Origin: Cyathus striatus
Lineage: Eukaryota > Basidiomycota > Agaricomycetes > Agaricales > Nidulariaceae
DNA: 64,000 bases
Assembly (NCBI GenBank): GCA_025738555.1
Contig: JAOVFP010000007.1
Span: 4,464,001 to 4,528,000 of the forward strand
Direction of reading: 5' to 3'
Below the pieces are notes generated by a model, which saw only the letters and a list, made by a program, of their open reading frames with translations, was not told the origin of the DNA and did no database searches. This document shows, in pieces, positions 46,107-59,182 of this stretch (its first letter is position 1; the number at the start of each line of letters is the position of its first letter). The translations under genes were made by a program, and so were the position numbers.

Positions 46107-48023
46107 CTATTCTGGAGGTACTTTATCCATGCAGCCCGCATCTCTACGACGTTTGAAGACTCGCCAAGAGATACTGGACTTCGGTATGCATGTGCTTGAA
46201 AGTTGGGAGTCTTGGGGGAAGAGATTCTTTTCTTGACGGAATCGGCGATATTTCTTGGCCTGAGGAAGGGCGTGGTCGTCACTACTACCATTCATACGTT
46301 TCGTTCCACGTAGAGGACTTTGAGACTCTGGTGTGGCAACCAGTGTCGAGACATCTGACAATGGGGACATACCAGGTAGCATAGCTTCAACATCGCCGGG
46401 AGGACTAGAGGTACCAATCTGAGTAGGTGGAACAGATGACTCGTTGGAGCCAGAGTACGAGACAATGAAATCGTTAATTCCATCTACGAGTCTCTTCCCC
46501 TCGACGTTCCTACGAGTGCGACTTCTTGTAGCGCGCATCTACAATAGAAGAAAGCACGTTCGTAAGTCTATCCATTGAAAAGTGTATGAACGAAGACAAT
46601 GCTTACCAGTCGAACGCGAGTATGCGAAATACCTATATAAGAATGTGTCAACCGATTGTTTTTCACAATTCTGAGGTCCTGGAGGAGAGGCTTCAAGTAG
46701 GAACTCGCAGGACGCAAGGGTGGTGAGGAAGAGGGTGATGTGATGGCAGGCGAGGAAGTTAAATACGAATCAAGCTTCGTTTCCGAAACCGTTAGTGGGG
46801 ATTGAGGTATGACAAGGGTAGAAGGCAAGAACGAGGATGTCGGTGCGGGATAGTCGACAACTGTGAGCCCTTCGTTCTTGCTCAATGTCCTTGTTGTGTA
46901 ACCCCGCAAATGATGGATATCGGACCAGCCGACATAACTCTCGACCGATTTGATGATCGGAGGAAGCGCAGAAGGAATAGAAAAAACAGACTCTTGTTCC
47001 AACGATTCAAAATCTGGGAGAGGTTCACTTAAAAGAACAAAAGGTTCGGACACTGCTGCAGGAACGAATAAATCGAGAGGCGCGGGAATCCAGACAGGTT
47101 CGAGATAATTTTAAGAATCCTGAGAAGGAAGAGCAGAAGCCGAGAAATCATGGGCAGCATAGGTGGAATCACAAGGACCATCATAGGAGCTAGAATTATG
47201 AGAGCTAGAATCATAAGCAGCAAGATTAATCATATTCAAAGAAGCAACGGGATTGTATAAAGCAACAGGCATTTCGGAAGGAACGGGAGTGATCTCTTCG
47301 ACCCCGGGATCTTGCAGCATCGCAGTAGTCGATTCAGCTTCGGAGCGAGCTAATGCCTCGAGGTTAAAATCATCTTCAGGACTTTCTGCTCCGTCGGTGT
47401 TCTCGAGTGCGCTCACGATGTCCTTCTCTTCGATCCCAGGTTCTTGCAGCGTCACGGCAGCGGCCTGAGCTTCTGAAAGAGTTACCAACTCAAGCGCGAT
47501 ATTCACTGCTATACATTGAGCTCCGTCAGCATTCTTCAGCGTGTCCACAAACACATCGAGCTCTAGCTCTATTTGCTTGTCCTCTATGATTTTCTTAATG
47601 AGAGGGGTGGCCTCTCTGCCGTTATCCATAGGCTGCATGTACATGAAGCACAACTCGGCCAGAAGAGTGTCCGTATCCTTCAGTCCGTTCGCCTTGTCCT
47701 TGAAGGGATCCGAAGGATTATATTTGCTTTCAGAACGAATATATATTTGCCCGTCTTTGCTCGAACCTTGAACAAACAGATTGACCGGCTGAGCATTCGC
47801 CGGTGAGGTTGACGCCGATAATAACGATGTGCTAGCCACACCGGAGGACACGGAGCTGTTGACAGGCCCGAAGAAATCTGCCGCAACAGGTCGAGGCTTT
47901 TTGACACGCTTAGTATCTGGTATGGAAGAGTTATAATAAGAAAGGGGGGGGGCGAAGAAAGAACTGCGTACAAGGGGCGTAGGTCGGAGTGAAAGAGCTG
48001 GGATTCGAGGAATCTGCTGGCAT
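46107..48023 (-). CDS. Ser/Pro-rich nuclear-type orphan protein, about 597 codons, one in-frame TAA
   Basis: Inferred exons (minus): 48023-47972, 47916-46607 and 46538-46107, total 1794 nt = 598 codons. Introns are 55 nt (GTACGC...ACCAG) and 68 nt (GTAAGC...TTGTAG). It starts MPADSSNPSSFTPTYAP. The N-terminal third holds LFVQGSSKDGQIYIRSESKY and an amphipathic DTLLAELCFMYMQPMDNG segment. Two imperfect 43-residue repeats follow (LKNADGAQ..LQEPGIEEKDIVSA; LENTDGAE..LQDPGVEEITPVPS). The C-terminal exon is basic (MRATRSRTRRNVEGKRLVDG; QAKKYRRFRQEK), suggesting a nuclear protein. The in-frame TAA at 47113-47111 could be a CAA-to-TAA change. A phase-compatible intron with donor GTCCTTGTG and acceptor CCTGCAG could also remove it, but that donor is poor. 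Function unknown. Confidence 0.55.
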
Positions 48024-48088
48024 ATTGTCCACCAGAGCGAAGAAAAAGGGACGCGAGGAACAAGGAAGAACGAAAGCTCGAAGTGGAG

Positions 48089-48400
48089 CGGCGACTTGGT
48101 AGAAGTGGCTTGCGGCGAGTACTTGGACTCTGAAGTGCTGCAAGGATCCTACCAGAATACAAGATGACGTCACCGATGGACGATAGGAAGAGAACCAAGG
48201 AAGAAATAGAGTGTGGGCTGGTCAAGTAGGAAAAGAACAAGATATTGAATAGGCCCGCCCAAGCCCGCCCAAGCTTGAAAAAGAGCAACGACTTGATGGA
48301 GGTGGCTGACTTGCGAACCTAGCAGCGAGTACTTTCGAGAACTTTGAAGTGTTGCAGGGATCCTACCAGATGTGAAACGATGTTGCTGATAGACGAGAGA
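48089..48400. repeat. Tandem duplication upstream of the minus-strand gene
   Basis: The segment 48089-48190 (CGACTTGGTAGAAGTGGCTT ... CTGCAAGGATCCTACCAGA) recurs at 48288-48400 (CGACTTGATGGAGGTGGCT ... TTGCAGGGATCCTACCAGA). The following AAGAACAAGATA..GAATAGGC word at about 48232 recurs at about 48456. The unit is roughly 200-220 bp and covers the likely promoter of the 48023 start, so that region has been copied. Confidence 0.7.
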
Positions 48401-51400
48401 AAAAGCCTAGACAGGAGATGGGGTGCGTGCTCGTGAAGAAGATTGGAACGTAAAGAACAAGATACGGAATAGGCTGGCTCAAGCCCACCTCCTCTCCTAG
48501 ACGTATATTGCATCGGAGTTAAGATCGATGTAAACTCCGCCCATAACGGTAAAGGATCACGCATACAGCCCGGTCGAACACATTTCAGAGTCTTGATACA
48601 ATCCAAAAGCTGATAAACCAGAAACGGCCTACAAGTATGCTAGACCGATTGTATATAGCTCTGAGAGTAAGTAAGCATCCGTATAAACCGTGACATATAC
48701 ATGAATTTTCTCACTCATACTACTCCGAGAACAGGGCGTCACAGCATAAACTTTATGAAGTAGATATCATTGCAAATCTTGGCCCATGCTGTTATTCATA
48801 CCGCCGACTACGATAGTTGGTACTGTAGGCTGTCTTGATGTGGCCGTGGAGGGGTAGGGTAGGGTAAGTATGATTCGTAGAACCGCCAGTGCTTCAAGCT
48901 GAGCGTTCGGATGTCACAGCACTCGATGGACATTCAACAAGCGGTGCGGCGAATGGGGCATCCAAAACCGAAGGTAACGTAGTTTCGCAGTTTTCATTTT
49001 CGCGTCTATGCGGGCTTGCAATGGTGTAAACTTGAAAAACGTACTGCTCAACCAGTACGATTGACACCTGGGAAGACGGTCCTGTGTAAAGCGTAGCGAA
49101 GCAGGCAATGTGCAGCTTAAACTTCGTCCTGTTTCACAACAGTAGACATACAGGCAGCTATGAGGGACACTGTACAATGCCCAACCTATAGTATATCTAA
49201 CTTGGATCAACCTCAGCACTCGACGTGACCAGATTACAAGGAACGCGCACACACACGCACACATAGCGAGCATACCCGGTACCTATATCCAAACATATCA
49301 CCGTAATATCACGTCCTGTAGGATTTATAAAGTCCATTTGATGTATGCGCGTGTGAAGTAATTGGATTCCGCTTCCTGTACCGTAAGACGTCCGACCTTG
49401 CCAGCATTGGATGTGAAGTATCTAAAAGGTTCTGTAGCGTAGTCCCCTTCGAAAGAAATCCCTGTAAATAAGTAATCTGGCACATATGTAGTGCCCATGT
49501 TGTGTCAAACGGAACGACCAAGGCTTGCTCACGAAAGCCTACGATGACGCAACACCCAGTATACAGCCCTCTATGTCGAACTGCCAAAGTTATTAGTCCT
49601 TAATGCTGAGCGGGTTTAGCTGAACACGTGCTTACCAGTCATCAACAATATGCACCAACATCCTTCTACAGCTAGAATTGTCATCCCTCGATGCCAAGAA
49701 GTGCTAAAGGCTTCTCCTTGTGGCTCGTATGCATGATCAGGTTTGCCTCAGTAGTGGAGCACGGTAGAGTTCAGGCATTTCTTAAAGAGACTAATGAAAG
49801 TGCAGTGGGCCTCGTCGCGGCCAGCCGTACTTTGGGGCTTTTCAAAGCCGCTCGACGAGGGCACGTGGGGGTGAGGCTTGAGTAGAGAGGGTACTGGCGG
49901 ATTCTGGGAGGGGTTAGGGCGGAAGGTTGACGATGAAAGGTAGTCTTACAGCAAGTCGGACTCGAAGAGAGTGACAGCCCATGAACATAGAGTTAGTGAT
50001 GTTACATCGTGGGATAAGTACCGAGATGCAGTAACCCGAGGTACGGCTCCCCACGTATAACTTCCTGCTTAATGCGTAGTTAGTATCAGCAAGGTTGTGG
50101 CATTCACGTATACACACCTTTCCCCGAAGATTTATACATCAGTTCCCATAAACTCCCCCTATAAACGCTACACCGATATCCAATCGTGTTTATTCCTCCT
50201 TGGCTTGAAATCACTTGACAAGTTATGTGGGCGGTGTGGTGAATCGTACGCAGTTTCGAAGCTTAAGATTGCCCTATGACGACGCGTATCCCGACGTTGA
50301 GCTATCATTGAGTAAGCCTGGGTTAGTATCGAGCTACCTTTGTAAGCACGCAATACCTACCAAGGAGTGTTTCCCTACAAACACTTCAGCGAGCACGAAG
50401 GTGATGTGCGAGGTTTGCTTGGGATACCGGTGGACCGTAAGCAGACTCTAAGCGTCGGCTAAACGAGAGGTCAAGTCAGCTTTCAGAACCAGCGTGGATA
50501 GTTTCCTGAATGTACCGTATGACTGGGACACGCTATTAAGCTTCCATTATAGCAATGGGGCGCCCATGTGTTATACTTGTGGATGGCACCGGGAGACAAA
50601 CGCACATGTGCTATACGGTTGCGAGCTACTCCTGGTATCCTATGAGATGCCCGCAAATTTGTGTAACATGACACCGCGGTGAGGGATGCGTCTTCGAGAT
50701 CATCTTCTAAGTCGACCGTTAGTACCACAGTGCGATGCAAAGTCACGAAACGTACGTGCTTACCCAGTAGCAACGAACACGGTTTTCCCTCAAAAGTCTT
50801 TCACCAAGCACTAAGAACTCTTATTCCCGGACAACTTTCCACCTTGAGCCACATCCGTAGGCTTGAATTCGAGCTCTATATGTCCTAAACGCCAGTACCA
50901 GCTTTGAGCTCCTTGAGTTCGAACGATAGTAGCATTGTCTCTGTGAATTCTTCTTTGGATCCTGATATCGACGGTTACAACTAGGTAAGTTATCAGTACC
51001 TTCATAATCAAAGATGAAGAGTGGGGCAGCACAGACTGAAAGAGGACCAAAAAAGAACCGGAAAAGTTGGCCAGTGGACGGGATCATTGGAATGATCATG
51101 TGGCGAGAGGGTGGAAGCCAAGTTTTCGCGTCCACTGTGGTCTCGCACTCGTATCACGTCGGGATGATAGCTAAAACCAGCTAACCGTCAACGTAAACAT
51201 AAGTTGTAGGTCAAGTACAGCCCGGAGCGCGTCTACAGTGCCCAGTCGATACGTTCGACGAGGTGCAAGTGGAGTGATGGTACAACGATACCTGCAATGG
51301 TTTTTGGACATGCAGCACCCCACCCACCCGTGAACACGACGGGGTGATTCCGGTGCGTGACTCGATCAGCCGGGTGTGAAGGGATATATCCCTATGTCGA

Positions 51401-53086
51401 GCATTAGTACTGGTTTACCTCTTTGCGTACATTACTCACCCGTAATGAATGCGTGTCGTATTTTCCCGAACAACCATTACAATCCACCGGAGTCGGTGGG
51501 CGCAGAAGAGCAGACTTGGCTTGCGAGATCTAAGACTAACACTCTCCTTTTAACGACCAGTATGCAGCAAACGGTGCGGCTATGCAGCAGACCAATCGTA
51601 GAAAAGAATCGGAACTCATGGAACGCATCGATGGGGTGGTGGGTGTAAGAGCACTGTTCGTTATGTGTACACTGTCTACAGCTCTATTCGCAACAGCGAG
51701 AAGCATGTGTATGTGATCCCCACTTCGAACTGTTGGTTAGCGGGGGGTTAGGTGCAATGATAGTAAGATACGAGCGTACGTACGTTACCCGGGTCAACTA
51801 CACATCCCACCGCCAAACCAGATCTTCTTAAAAGCATTATAGCAGCCAAGGACGTTCGTTTGTCCATTTTGGTACGTATAAAAGTTCCGATCCGAACTTT
51901 GTACATCCTAGTCGTCTTCCAATGCTCCGCTGAGGGTTAAACCCGGAGTGTTGGGCTCTTCGACTGTAGTACGCTGAAAGCTCCAGCGTGATGGATAGTC
52001 TAAGCCAGATCGACGAGTCACGACGCCGTCCCAGGAATATCTCGGTTCTCGATGACAGATAAACGACGCCTCCACAAGCGGACAGTGGGGTGTATTAGAC
52101 AGATGAATCGCCACCGTCACGCACTTTCACCTAGGTAACCTGACAAAGAGAATCGGTCAGCATCTAGGATCACTGAGTGTTTCTAGACGTACCATATGTG
52201 TATCCCATGGCCCTTCCTCCTTCAAGCCTTCAACGCAACATCTCGTAGAGACAAACACAATACGAGTCGCAGTCACCCTAAACTGAAAGAACAGTTGATT
52301 AGCTTTCAGCGCCTGCGCATAAGCTGAACGTACATACTTGAAGTAAACGTCTGCCAATGATTAAGATCAATCCCAGTGCCTTCCCGACTTCAATCAACCC
52401 CCTTGAACGGTGAACCTCTTGAACCAATGCAAGCGTTCTACAAACCGACGAACAAGTCAGCAATCACCCAACATAGACAGAAACAGAGACTCCAATGGCC
52501 CACGTATTCTATCAATACAGCAACCAGACCACGCGCACCAGCAGTGAGATTCATAACACAAAGTACATTCGTGTGTGGATGCGGGACATGAAAGGGCAGA
52601 AATGCACCGAGGGGCGCGGGGGAGGTTGCGCAAAAGAGAAGCGGTCGGCCGCCTGAGGATGCCACTGCGAGGTTGAGGGGTGTGCTGGAAGAATCTATCA
52701 ACGTTGTAAGTAAGTCTGAAAATGGATGATAAAGAGGAAAGGAAAACGCACGCATGAGCACCAACCATGCTCCTCTTCGGTCTTCGCCTGTCAAAATACT
52801 CCGATAGCTGGATAAGACTCGGCACTCCCATCCCATCGTCCTTCTTTCCCAGTGCCATATAAACAGAATAACGATCGGGTGAATGAACACCCCCTTCATG
52901 TTCGTATTGTGCTTCAGTGCCACGGACTATTGTGAGTGGGTAGTATGATTTGAAAGATTCGCGGCTGTCAATGTGCTATACTGTATCAATACGACCAAGT
53001 GTTCGGTGACGCGTCACACAGGGTCATGAACAGGAACAGATGTCCTGTTTATCACGCGTCACGGAGCATTTTGAACAGAGATACAG
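48401..53086. other. Long intergenic stretch, no recognised gene
   Basis: Many short frames and no family signature. A GTAGGG trinucleotide pair at about 48855 is too short to be telomeric. A frame at 50494-50682 has CYTCGWHRETNAHVLYGC, loosely like a zinc knuckle of retroelement proteins, but without further domains. Near 53010-53062 two copies of ACGCGTCAC flank a perfect 7-bp-stem hairpin (AACAGGA..TCCTGTT). Confidence 0.4.
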
Positions 53087-54704
53087 CGAAAAAATTGAGG
53101 TTACAGCTGTTTGCTGAATGATGTAGCACTCAAGTTGACAGTACACACAGCTGAGTTGATCGGCTCATCCATCCCGGCCCAGGGGTATGGCGGCGCCAGC
53201 GACTATCCCTCAAGAAGTATATGACGCCATGGGGACTGATAGAATGACGCCTGTGGTTGCCGCCAGCGCTGGTTTTATATTGTATCCTCACCACCAACTC
53301 ACCCTTGTCCGAGTTTCGTGGAATGTATCGTCTCATTGACCCTTGTAAATGGAGAACACGATCGAACAATAACTGCGATAAAATGCCTGCGCGCTGTGCA
53401 GGCTGGGCTGGTTACGCTATGCAACAATATGACTGAACGACGTGGCGAATATTCGCCTGATAACCTGTTGTTGAAGATTAAAGCTCGGAAACAGGGAAGG
53501 ACGATGGGAGCGCGCACTCAGTCTCAGAAGAAGACTGGGATGTTCAGCAGTCGGAAGGTTTCACCGAAGAGAGCGAAGGGGTTGAGGGGTAGTAAATATT
53601 TCACTGAACATACTTGGAACATAAGATTACTCGTTACACATTACATGTAGCCGCAGTGACTAAACTATTCTTCAGCCTAAATCATAGCCTACAGGCTAGG
53701 CCTTCGACAAAGTCTGAGAATCTCTCAGCAGTGACCGAGTTTTTGAAAACGTCGAGAGGCAGAATACCATCAAAGGAAAGAGCGGGCAGCATGGAGTACT
53801 CGCAGGGACATAGTAAGGTACTCATATCATAATGGACATATATACAGTGCACGTACCGCTGACCCCATATGAAAAAAATCGTGTTTTGATACTCTATATC
53901 CATTCAAAGCCCATCCATATTCTCGACACGTAGAAAACTTATTCAAGTGGCTTTCATCAACAAAAACAAGCTGTTCAGCTTCATACAGGGTACCGATTCG
54001 AAGCCTATATTCCGTCCGTCGTTCTTCATTACGTTCACATGCAGGATGTTGTACCTAAAGCAATATAAGACACTTCATGACATGTAGTGATTGACTTCCT
54101 TGTGTATGCATGGAACCGTAAAGTACGTTGTATGGTTGATAACACAACATAGACTCCACAGGTGGTATCAAGTGTGGTTTGAAGCTCTTTGAGTGTGATA
54201 CTGTCGCTCAATACATGTCTCAAGGAAGTAGGTATCATCTAGATCAGTACAGACAGGGACGCACAGAATTAGATACTTACAGCTGCACCTAAGCCACTCA
54301 GAGCCCGTCTCCTGCCTCATTCAAGCACATTATTCTCCACATTGCCTGTTCTTCGATACAGTGCAAGGATATGGCGCTGTGTGGGCTACCTGTCAACTGG
54401 CGAATGTCGGTTCTAGGAACACCTTCCTTGTCCATTCGGACAACTATGTTCTTGACATAACGAGAGATAAAGCTTTGAAGCGTCGGATTCCAGGCATGAA
54501 GGCAGAATGTAGCCAGTAGAATGAAAGGTTCTTCATCCTCGAGTGTGAAGCAGAGCTATCGCCAAGCGGGTGGAGTGGTGGAGTGGGAGGTGAACCGGTT
54601 GGTTGGCTTGGGTCTCGGCAGCACTAAGCCGATCAATTCAGCTATGTGTGCTGTCAACTTGAATGCTACATCATTCAGCAAACAGCTGTAAAGTTGAATT
54701 TTCG
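53087..54704. mobile_element. 1.6-kb segment with about 75-bp terminal inverted repeats
   Basis: The left arm, 53087-53165 (CGAAAAAATTGAGG then TTACAGCTGTTTGCTGAATG and AGCTGAGTTGATCGGCT), is matched in inverted orientation at 54630-54704 (AGCCGATCAATTCAGCT ... CATTCAGCAAACAGCTGTAA). The interior has one 110-codon plus frame (53318-53650, with a Lys/Arg/Ser-rich end) but no transposase motif. No target duplication was resolved, so this is a probable non-autonomous element of unknown class. Confidence 0.7.
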
Positions 54705-55831
54705 GCCGCTCGCTTCGCTCGCGTATGGAGCATTTCACCTAGACACCGCTATATTTGTATAGCGGCCAAATTCCTAATTGAATGATGTATTGGTCAAGCG
54801 CCCGCAGGGCGCGCTGGCGCTGCACTTGCAGTGTGGAGTTGATACCACTACATTACTATAGAACATGCTACAAATTTACTGAGGGCTTCCTCATTGTCAA
54901 CAATGCACATACACTAGCCATGATCACCAAGACCGTCGAGGGCACCCATGTGCTGAACAACGGGAACATGGCATGGATGGCATGGCGGCGAGGAGTGTGG
55001 TGGCAAGAGGTTGAATGACAACAGAATGGATAGGCGGGGGGGTGATCAATACAGAACGAAGAAGCATGGAGAAAAAAAGATATTTCGACAGTGAACACAT
55101 ACATGCGCACTCAAGGGCCAGCGGTGCTATCAGGGAAATGCCTGACAAATAAGACATCACTGATACCCATGGATGATGGCAGGCACTAAGGAATGGAAGT
55201 ATCAGTCACTCATGATGCCGGATGACGGATGCATACCGATAACATGGACCAACAGACAACAAGGACTGGCCAAGGAACCCTGAGAACTCCACCGTGTAAA
55301 ACTTAAAGATCAATAACCTACCAGATCAATAAAAGGTCGAAAAATGTTAGTACTATGACGGATGTGAATGTTCAATACTTACAATAGGGTCACCGACATA
55401 CCATGCCCACCAACCCAATGATCGATGAAGAATTGAAAAGAGTCAGTACCATACCACATGTGAATGTCTGTTACTCACCATGCAGATGCCGGTTGGCACA
55501 TGGCCGGTGCAACACTCAGCATGATGGGCTAGATCCAGGACTCATAGTGTCAGCATGAATGATCGTCATGATGGCTCAACACTCAACATATAAAACTCAC
55601 CCGAGGCTACGACAGACCCCGACATGATGAGAAGGGTAACTGACTAAAACAATACTTTAATACCGATGCGAATGACCAATACGAAGCAAAATCACCCAGA
55701 GATAGCATGCGTAATCGATACATAGGGAAATGGCTGATCAAGAGAGGTCAGTGTGGCATGATGCAACCACCTGGTGCTCACCAACGATGGTGGGTTGACC
55801 AGGCACCCATAGTGTAAGTCACCCATGACAT
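54705..55831. other. Hairpin cluster followed by non-coding sequence
   Basis: Just right of the inverted-repeat element are CGCTCGCTTCGCTCGCG (54707-54723, a direct repeat), the hairpin CCGCTATATTTGTATAGCGG (54747-54766) and GCGCCCGCAGGGCGC (about 54799-54813). The word TTGAATGATGTA near 54778 echoes the CTGAATGATGTAGCA arm of the adjacent element, hinting at a second related terminus. The rest, to 55831, shows no gene. Confidence 0.45.
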
Positions 55832-56300
55832 AGGACAGAACCTCACAATCAATAAAGAAGTTAAGTATGGCCAGTACACAATATATAACTCACCAGCAAC
55901 ACCCAACCCCGATACGACAGAGAAATAACCAGCCAGAACAGATACTTTCGATGTCACCATGAATAATTGTTGAGTGGTGAAAAGACTGACCGGAGGGAGC
56001 GTGAACCATAACATAGGACAGAACCTCACAACTAATAAAGTTAAGTATGGCCGGCACACAATATATATAACCCACCCGCGACACCCGACATTGATACGAC
56101 AGAAAAATAACCGACTAAAACAGATACTTTCGATGTCACCATATATGATTGTTGAGCGGTGAAAAGACTGACCAGAGGGAGCGTGAACCATAATGTAGGA
56201 CAGGACCTCACAACCGATAAAGAAGTTAAGTATGGCCAGCACACAACATATATAACTCACCCATGACACCCAACATTGATATGATAGAAAAGCGAATACC
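55832..56300. repeat. Three tandem units of about 182 bp
   Basis: AGGACAG(A/G)ACCTCACAA starts at 55832, 56016 and 56197. Each unit also holds GTTAAGTATGGCC, a CACACAA(T/C)ATATATAACTCAC block and GATACTTTCGATGTCACCAT. A part (GTGAAAAGACCAACCGGAG) recurs near 56865. The 297-codon minus-strand frame across the array is a product of the repeat. Confidence 0.8.
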
Positions 56301-57281
56301 ACCCGAATGCATAGCAGTAGCCTTCGCCTGGATGAGCCTGATCGTTCATCGGGTATCCTACCCACTCTTTCCCGCACGTTCCCAAAGGCAGAGGGAGCGG
56401 GGAGGGACAGAACTTCTGAAAAACCTGGGAAAGCTAAAGGTGAAAATGTAGACCTCACGAGCGGCATAGGAACCGTGAACATACGGGCGTTGGGACGGCG
56501 CTGAGATAGTAGTGAAGGCCCAGCCGGTCGGTTCGGAAGGGCCATTGTCACCATGCAATCAGCCACCATAAAGTGCGGAATAGATCTTGGATGACAATGA
56601 TGGTGCGTTAGGTATGGGCTAAGCGCAAGCATAAGCATGGAGTGAAGAGAAGAGATACGAAAAAAAAACACACCTGTCGCATCCGCAAACCCTCTACAAT
56701 TCGCTTCGATACACCCAGCCCACTGGCTATTCGATCCTCATACGCTGTTCCGTGTAAGAGCATGAGACGTCCAAGAGACGTCATTCTGTGAGAAGAGGCG
56801 TCAGTGCATGAACACGGAGGATGGAACATGAACAACAGAGAAGGGGGACAGTACTCAAAGAGCGGTGAAAAGACCAACCGGAGGGAGCGTGAAAAATCTA
56901 CTGAAAAAAGTGATCAGCATGGCCTGAGGCGATCGCCTAGTGCTCACCAACAAAATCCGACATGCGGGTATCAGAGTTCATGTCTAGTACACAACCTCGA
57001 GCCTCATTCCTAGCTGAGGAAAGTAAGTGTGGATAATAAAACGGTGGTGGGTGCTTACTTTCAATGGGCACAACGCTCGAATTAGGTGCATTCTGGGAGG
57101 AGGAAGTGATGTGGGGGTAAGAATGATGAGGGGAAGAATAAGGGGGGGAAAGAAAGAAAGGGAACCATGTGTGACGAAAAGAAATGTAATGGCAACAGGT
57201 ACAAACAGAAATTAATACAAACCCGGTGTGTGATCGAATAAAATCCGGTCGATTCCAAAATTACGCTGCGTGTTGACACAT
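56301..57281. other. No recognisable gene
   Basis: Short frames only, plus one partial unit of the 182-bp repeat near 56865. Purine-rich tract at 57127-57165. Confidence 0.4.
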
Positions 57282-59182
57282 CTATGAAGTTCCGAGTGTG
57301 GAATAATTCACCGTAACCGTAATTCGGCTGTGTCGTAAACTCGGGGCGTCGTAATTCCGAAAAACCCTCTATTTTTCTATTTTTTCTCCATACATAGGTA
57401 CTGTTGGATATTAGAATTCATGTATATATCTTTTATAAAAACATACACCCTATAATTGTTGTTTTATAATACATTTTTGTCACTTCTTCCTCTCGGCTTC
57501 TTTTTCCGAGACCTTTCCCACGCTAATGGAGGCGAGCGAATAAGAGGTATGTCTAACGTAGGATTCCTATTTTCTACGTTTCTATCTTTGCTTTAATGAT
57601 TACACACTACAGTAGGCTTAGTGCTTTCATAAATCATTTCGAAGTATATAGCTTTGCGAGAAGTGTCCCTCTATATTTAATATTTTTGTTGTGATTGAGA
57701 GAAAGGAAATCTATGCCAATGTATGTTACATATATCACCATTTTAATCGCTACTTACATGGTTCCATGTAGTAATACTATACATATGCCATCGCTCCACT
57801 TGTACCCTCCGTTTAAATATACTTGTGCCGCTGAAATGTCTTAAGTTATCTCTATAAACCTGACGGAGGATGGTGCAGTGTGCTAATAATCTGTATGCAT
57901 GCGGTATTTATGCTATTATATATCATTTGTGCACGTAATACTTCCTCCTAGTAGTCGATTGTAGAGTAGGCAAACCGTGCTGCGAATATCAGTTTATTCG
58001 ATATCTGAAGACGTTCCAAGTCGTATTACGTGATTTCCAGATCACGCATCACGCTACATTGATGTGTCCGTACGCATTCTCCAATCATCAGCACCCCCGC
58101 CTTCTCTCACACAAACATTCCTCATTTTGTATCTATTCGTGCATGGTTCCAGCGTATACCCATATCCTGTGACACTCAGAGTTCTCAAAATAAGTCTGAC
58201 ATCGGCACTGACACCAAGACCCTGGTGTGCGACAAGAAAACTTGTCTCCTCGCAAACCTCAACCCACTGGACTTTCCTACTCAAGTTTTCCATACTTATA
58301 AATGTTTCAGGCTATGTCCTTTTTATTCCTCTTCATTACATTGTCCGATATACAATTTATTTCTTAATTTAAATTTATCAGTATATAAATCCCTGTAGAT
58401 ACTCTACAGGGAATCTAACCAAGTTTTACATCGTCTCTAATTCCACTTCTAAGTTTACTGCATCATCTCAAGACTCTAACTTTCAATCTCACTCCTTATG
58501 TTCTATACTCTTATTTTTTCCCTTTGCTAATTTCATTATTTTCACCTTAGAATTCCCAGTCAAATGGATGACTCGCATTATTTGTCTTTGTGAGGTACGT
58601 ACAACTGCACTATCACCTCTTCAATATTATATAGATGTAACCTCCAAGCATTCCATTGTGCAACTGGAATCACCGATGCTTGTTGCACAAATGCAGGACA
58701 TGGCTTACGAAGCCTAGAGTCTAGACATTCTTAATTTGGGTATACGTAAGGTTCACGTCGTGCCCATGTCATGCTAACGTTCAATATTATGCAAAAATGA
58801 TAGTATAATTTAAATAGAGTTCCTCACAATTATAAAAATAATCTGTGTACGTGCATGTATTGCAAAAATATACTTAAATGGTGATAAAAAAACAGGCATC
58901 CTTATGGATGTAAGTACCTTCTATTCGCAAACCTTCATTAGTGTGGGAAAGGTCTCGGAAAAAGAAGCCGAGAGGAAGAAGTGACAAAAATGTATTATAA
59001 AACAACAATTATAGGGTGTATGTTTTTATAAAAGATATATACATGAATTCTAATATCCAACAGTACCTATGTATGGAAAAAAAATAGAAAAATAGAGGGT
59101 TTTTCGGAATTACGACGCCCCGAGTTTACGACACAGCCGAATTACGGTTACGGTGAATTATTCCACACTCGGAACTTCATAG
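57282..59182. mobile_element. 1.9-kb element with about 240-bp terminal inverted repeats
   Basis: The left arm, 57282-57522, begins CTATGAAGTTCCGAGTGTGG and continues through GTAACCGTAATTCGGCTGTG and TTTATAAAAACATACACCC. The right arm, 58945-59182, is its inverted copy, ending CCACACTCGGAACTTCATAG. I see very few mismatches over 240 bp, and weaker inverted similarity continues to about 57555 and 58910. The symmetrical TA two bases in from both ends is compatible with a TA target duplication (Tc1/mariner-like), but this is not decisive. The interior, 57560-58900, has no transposase ORF; the longest frame (58054-58293, minus) has no known motif. Confidence 0.88.

Noticed and set aside
48852..48868. 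GGGTAGGGTAGGG as a telomere-like repeat
   Set aside because: Two to three imperfect units only, with ordinary sequence on both sides.
50494..50682. CYTCGWHRETNAHVLYGC as a zinc finger of a LINE-type reverse transcriptase
   Set aside because: No reverse transcriptase, endonuclease or RNase H motif nearby; the similarity is a few Cys/His spacings.
54707..54735. Helitron 3' end (GC-rich word followed by CTAG)
   Set aside because: CGCTCGCTTCGCTCGCG is a direct repeat and does not form the required hairpin before CTAG.
55778..56671. 297-codon minus-strand ORF
   Set aside because: It spans three tandem 182-bp units and reads repeated, Cys/Phe/Tyr-rich text with no domain; open by chance of the repeat.
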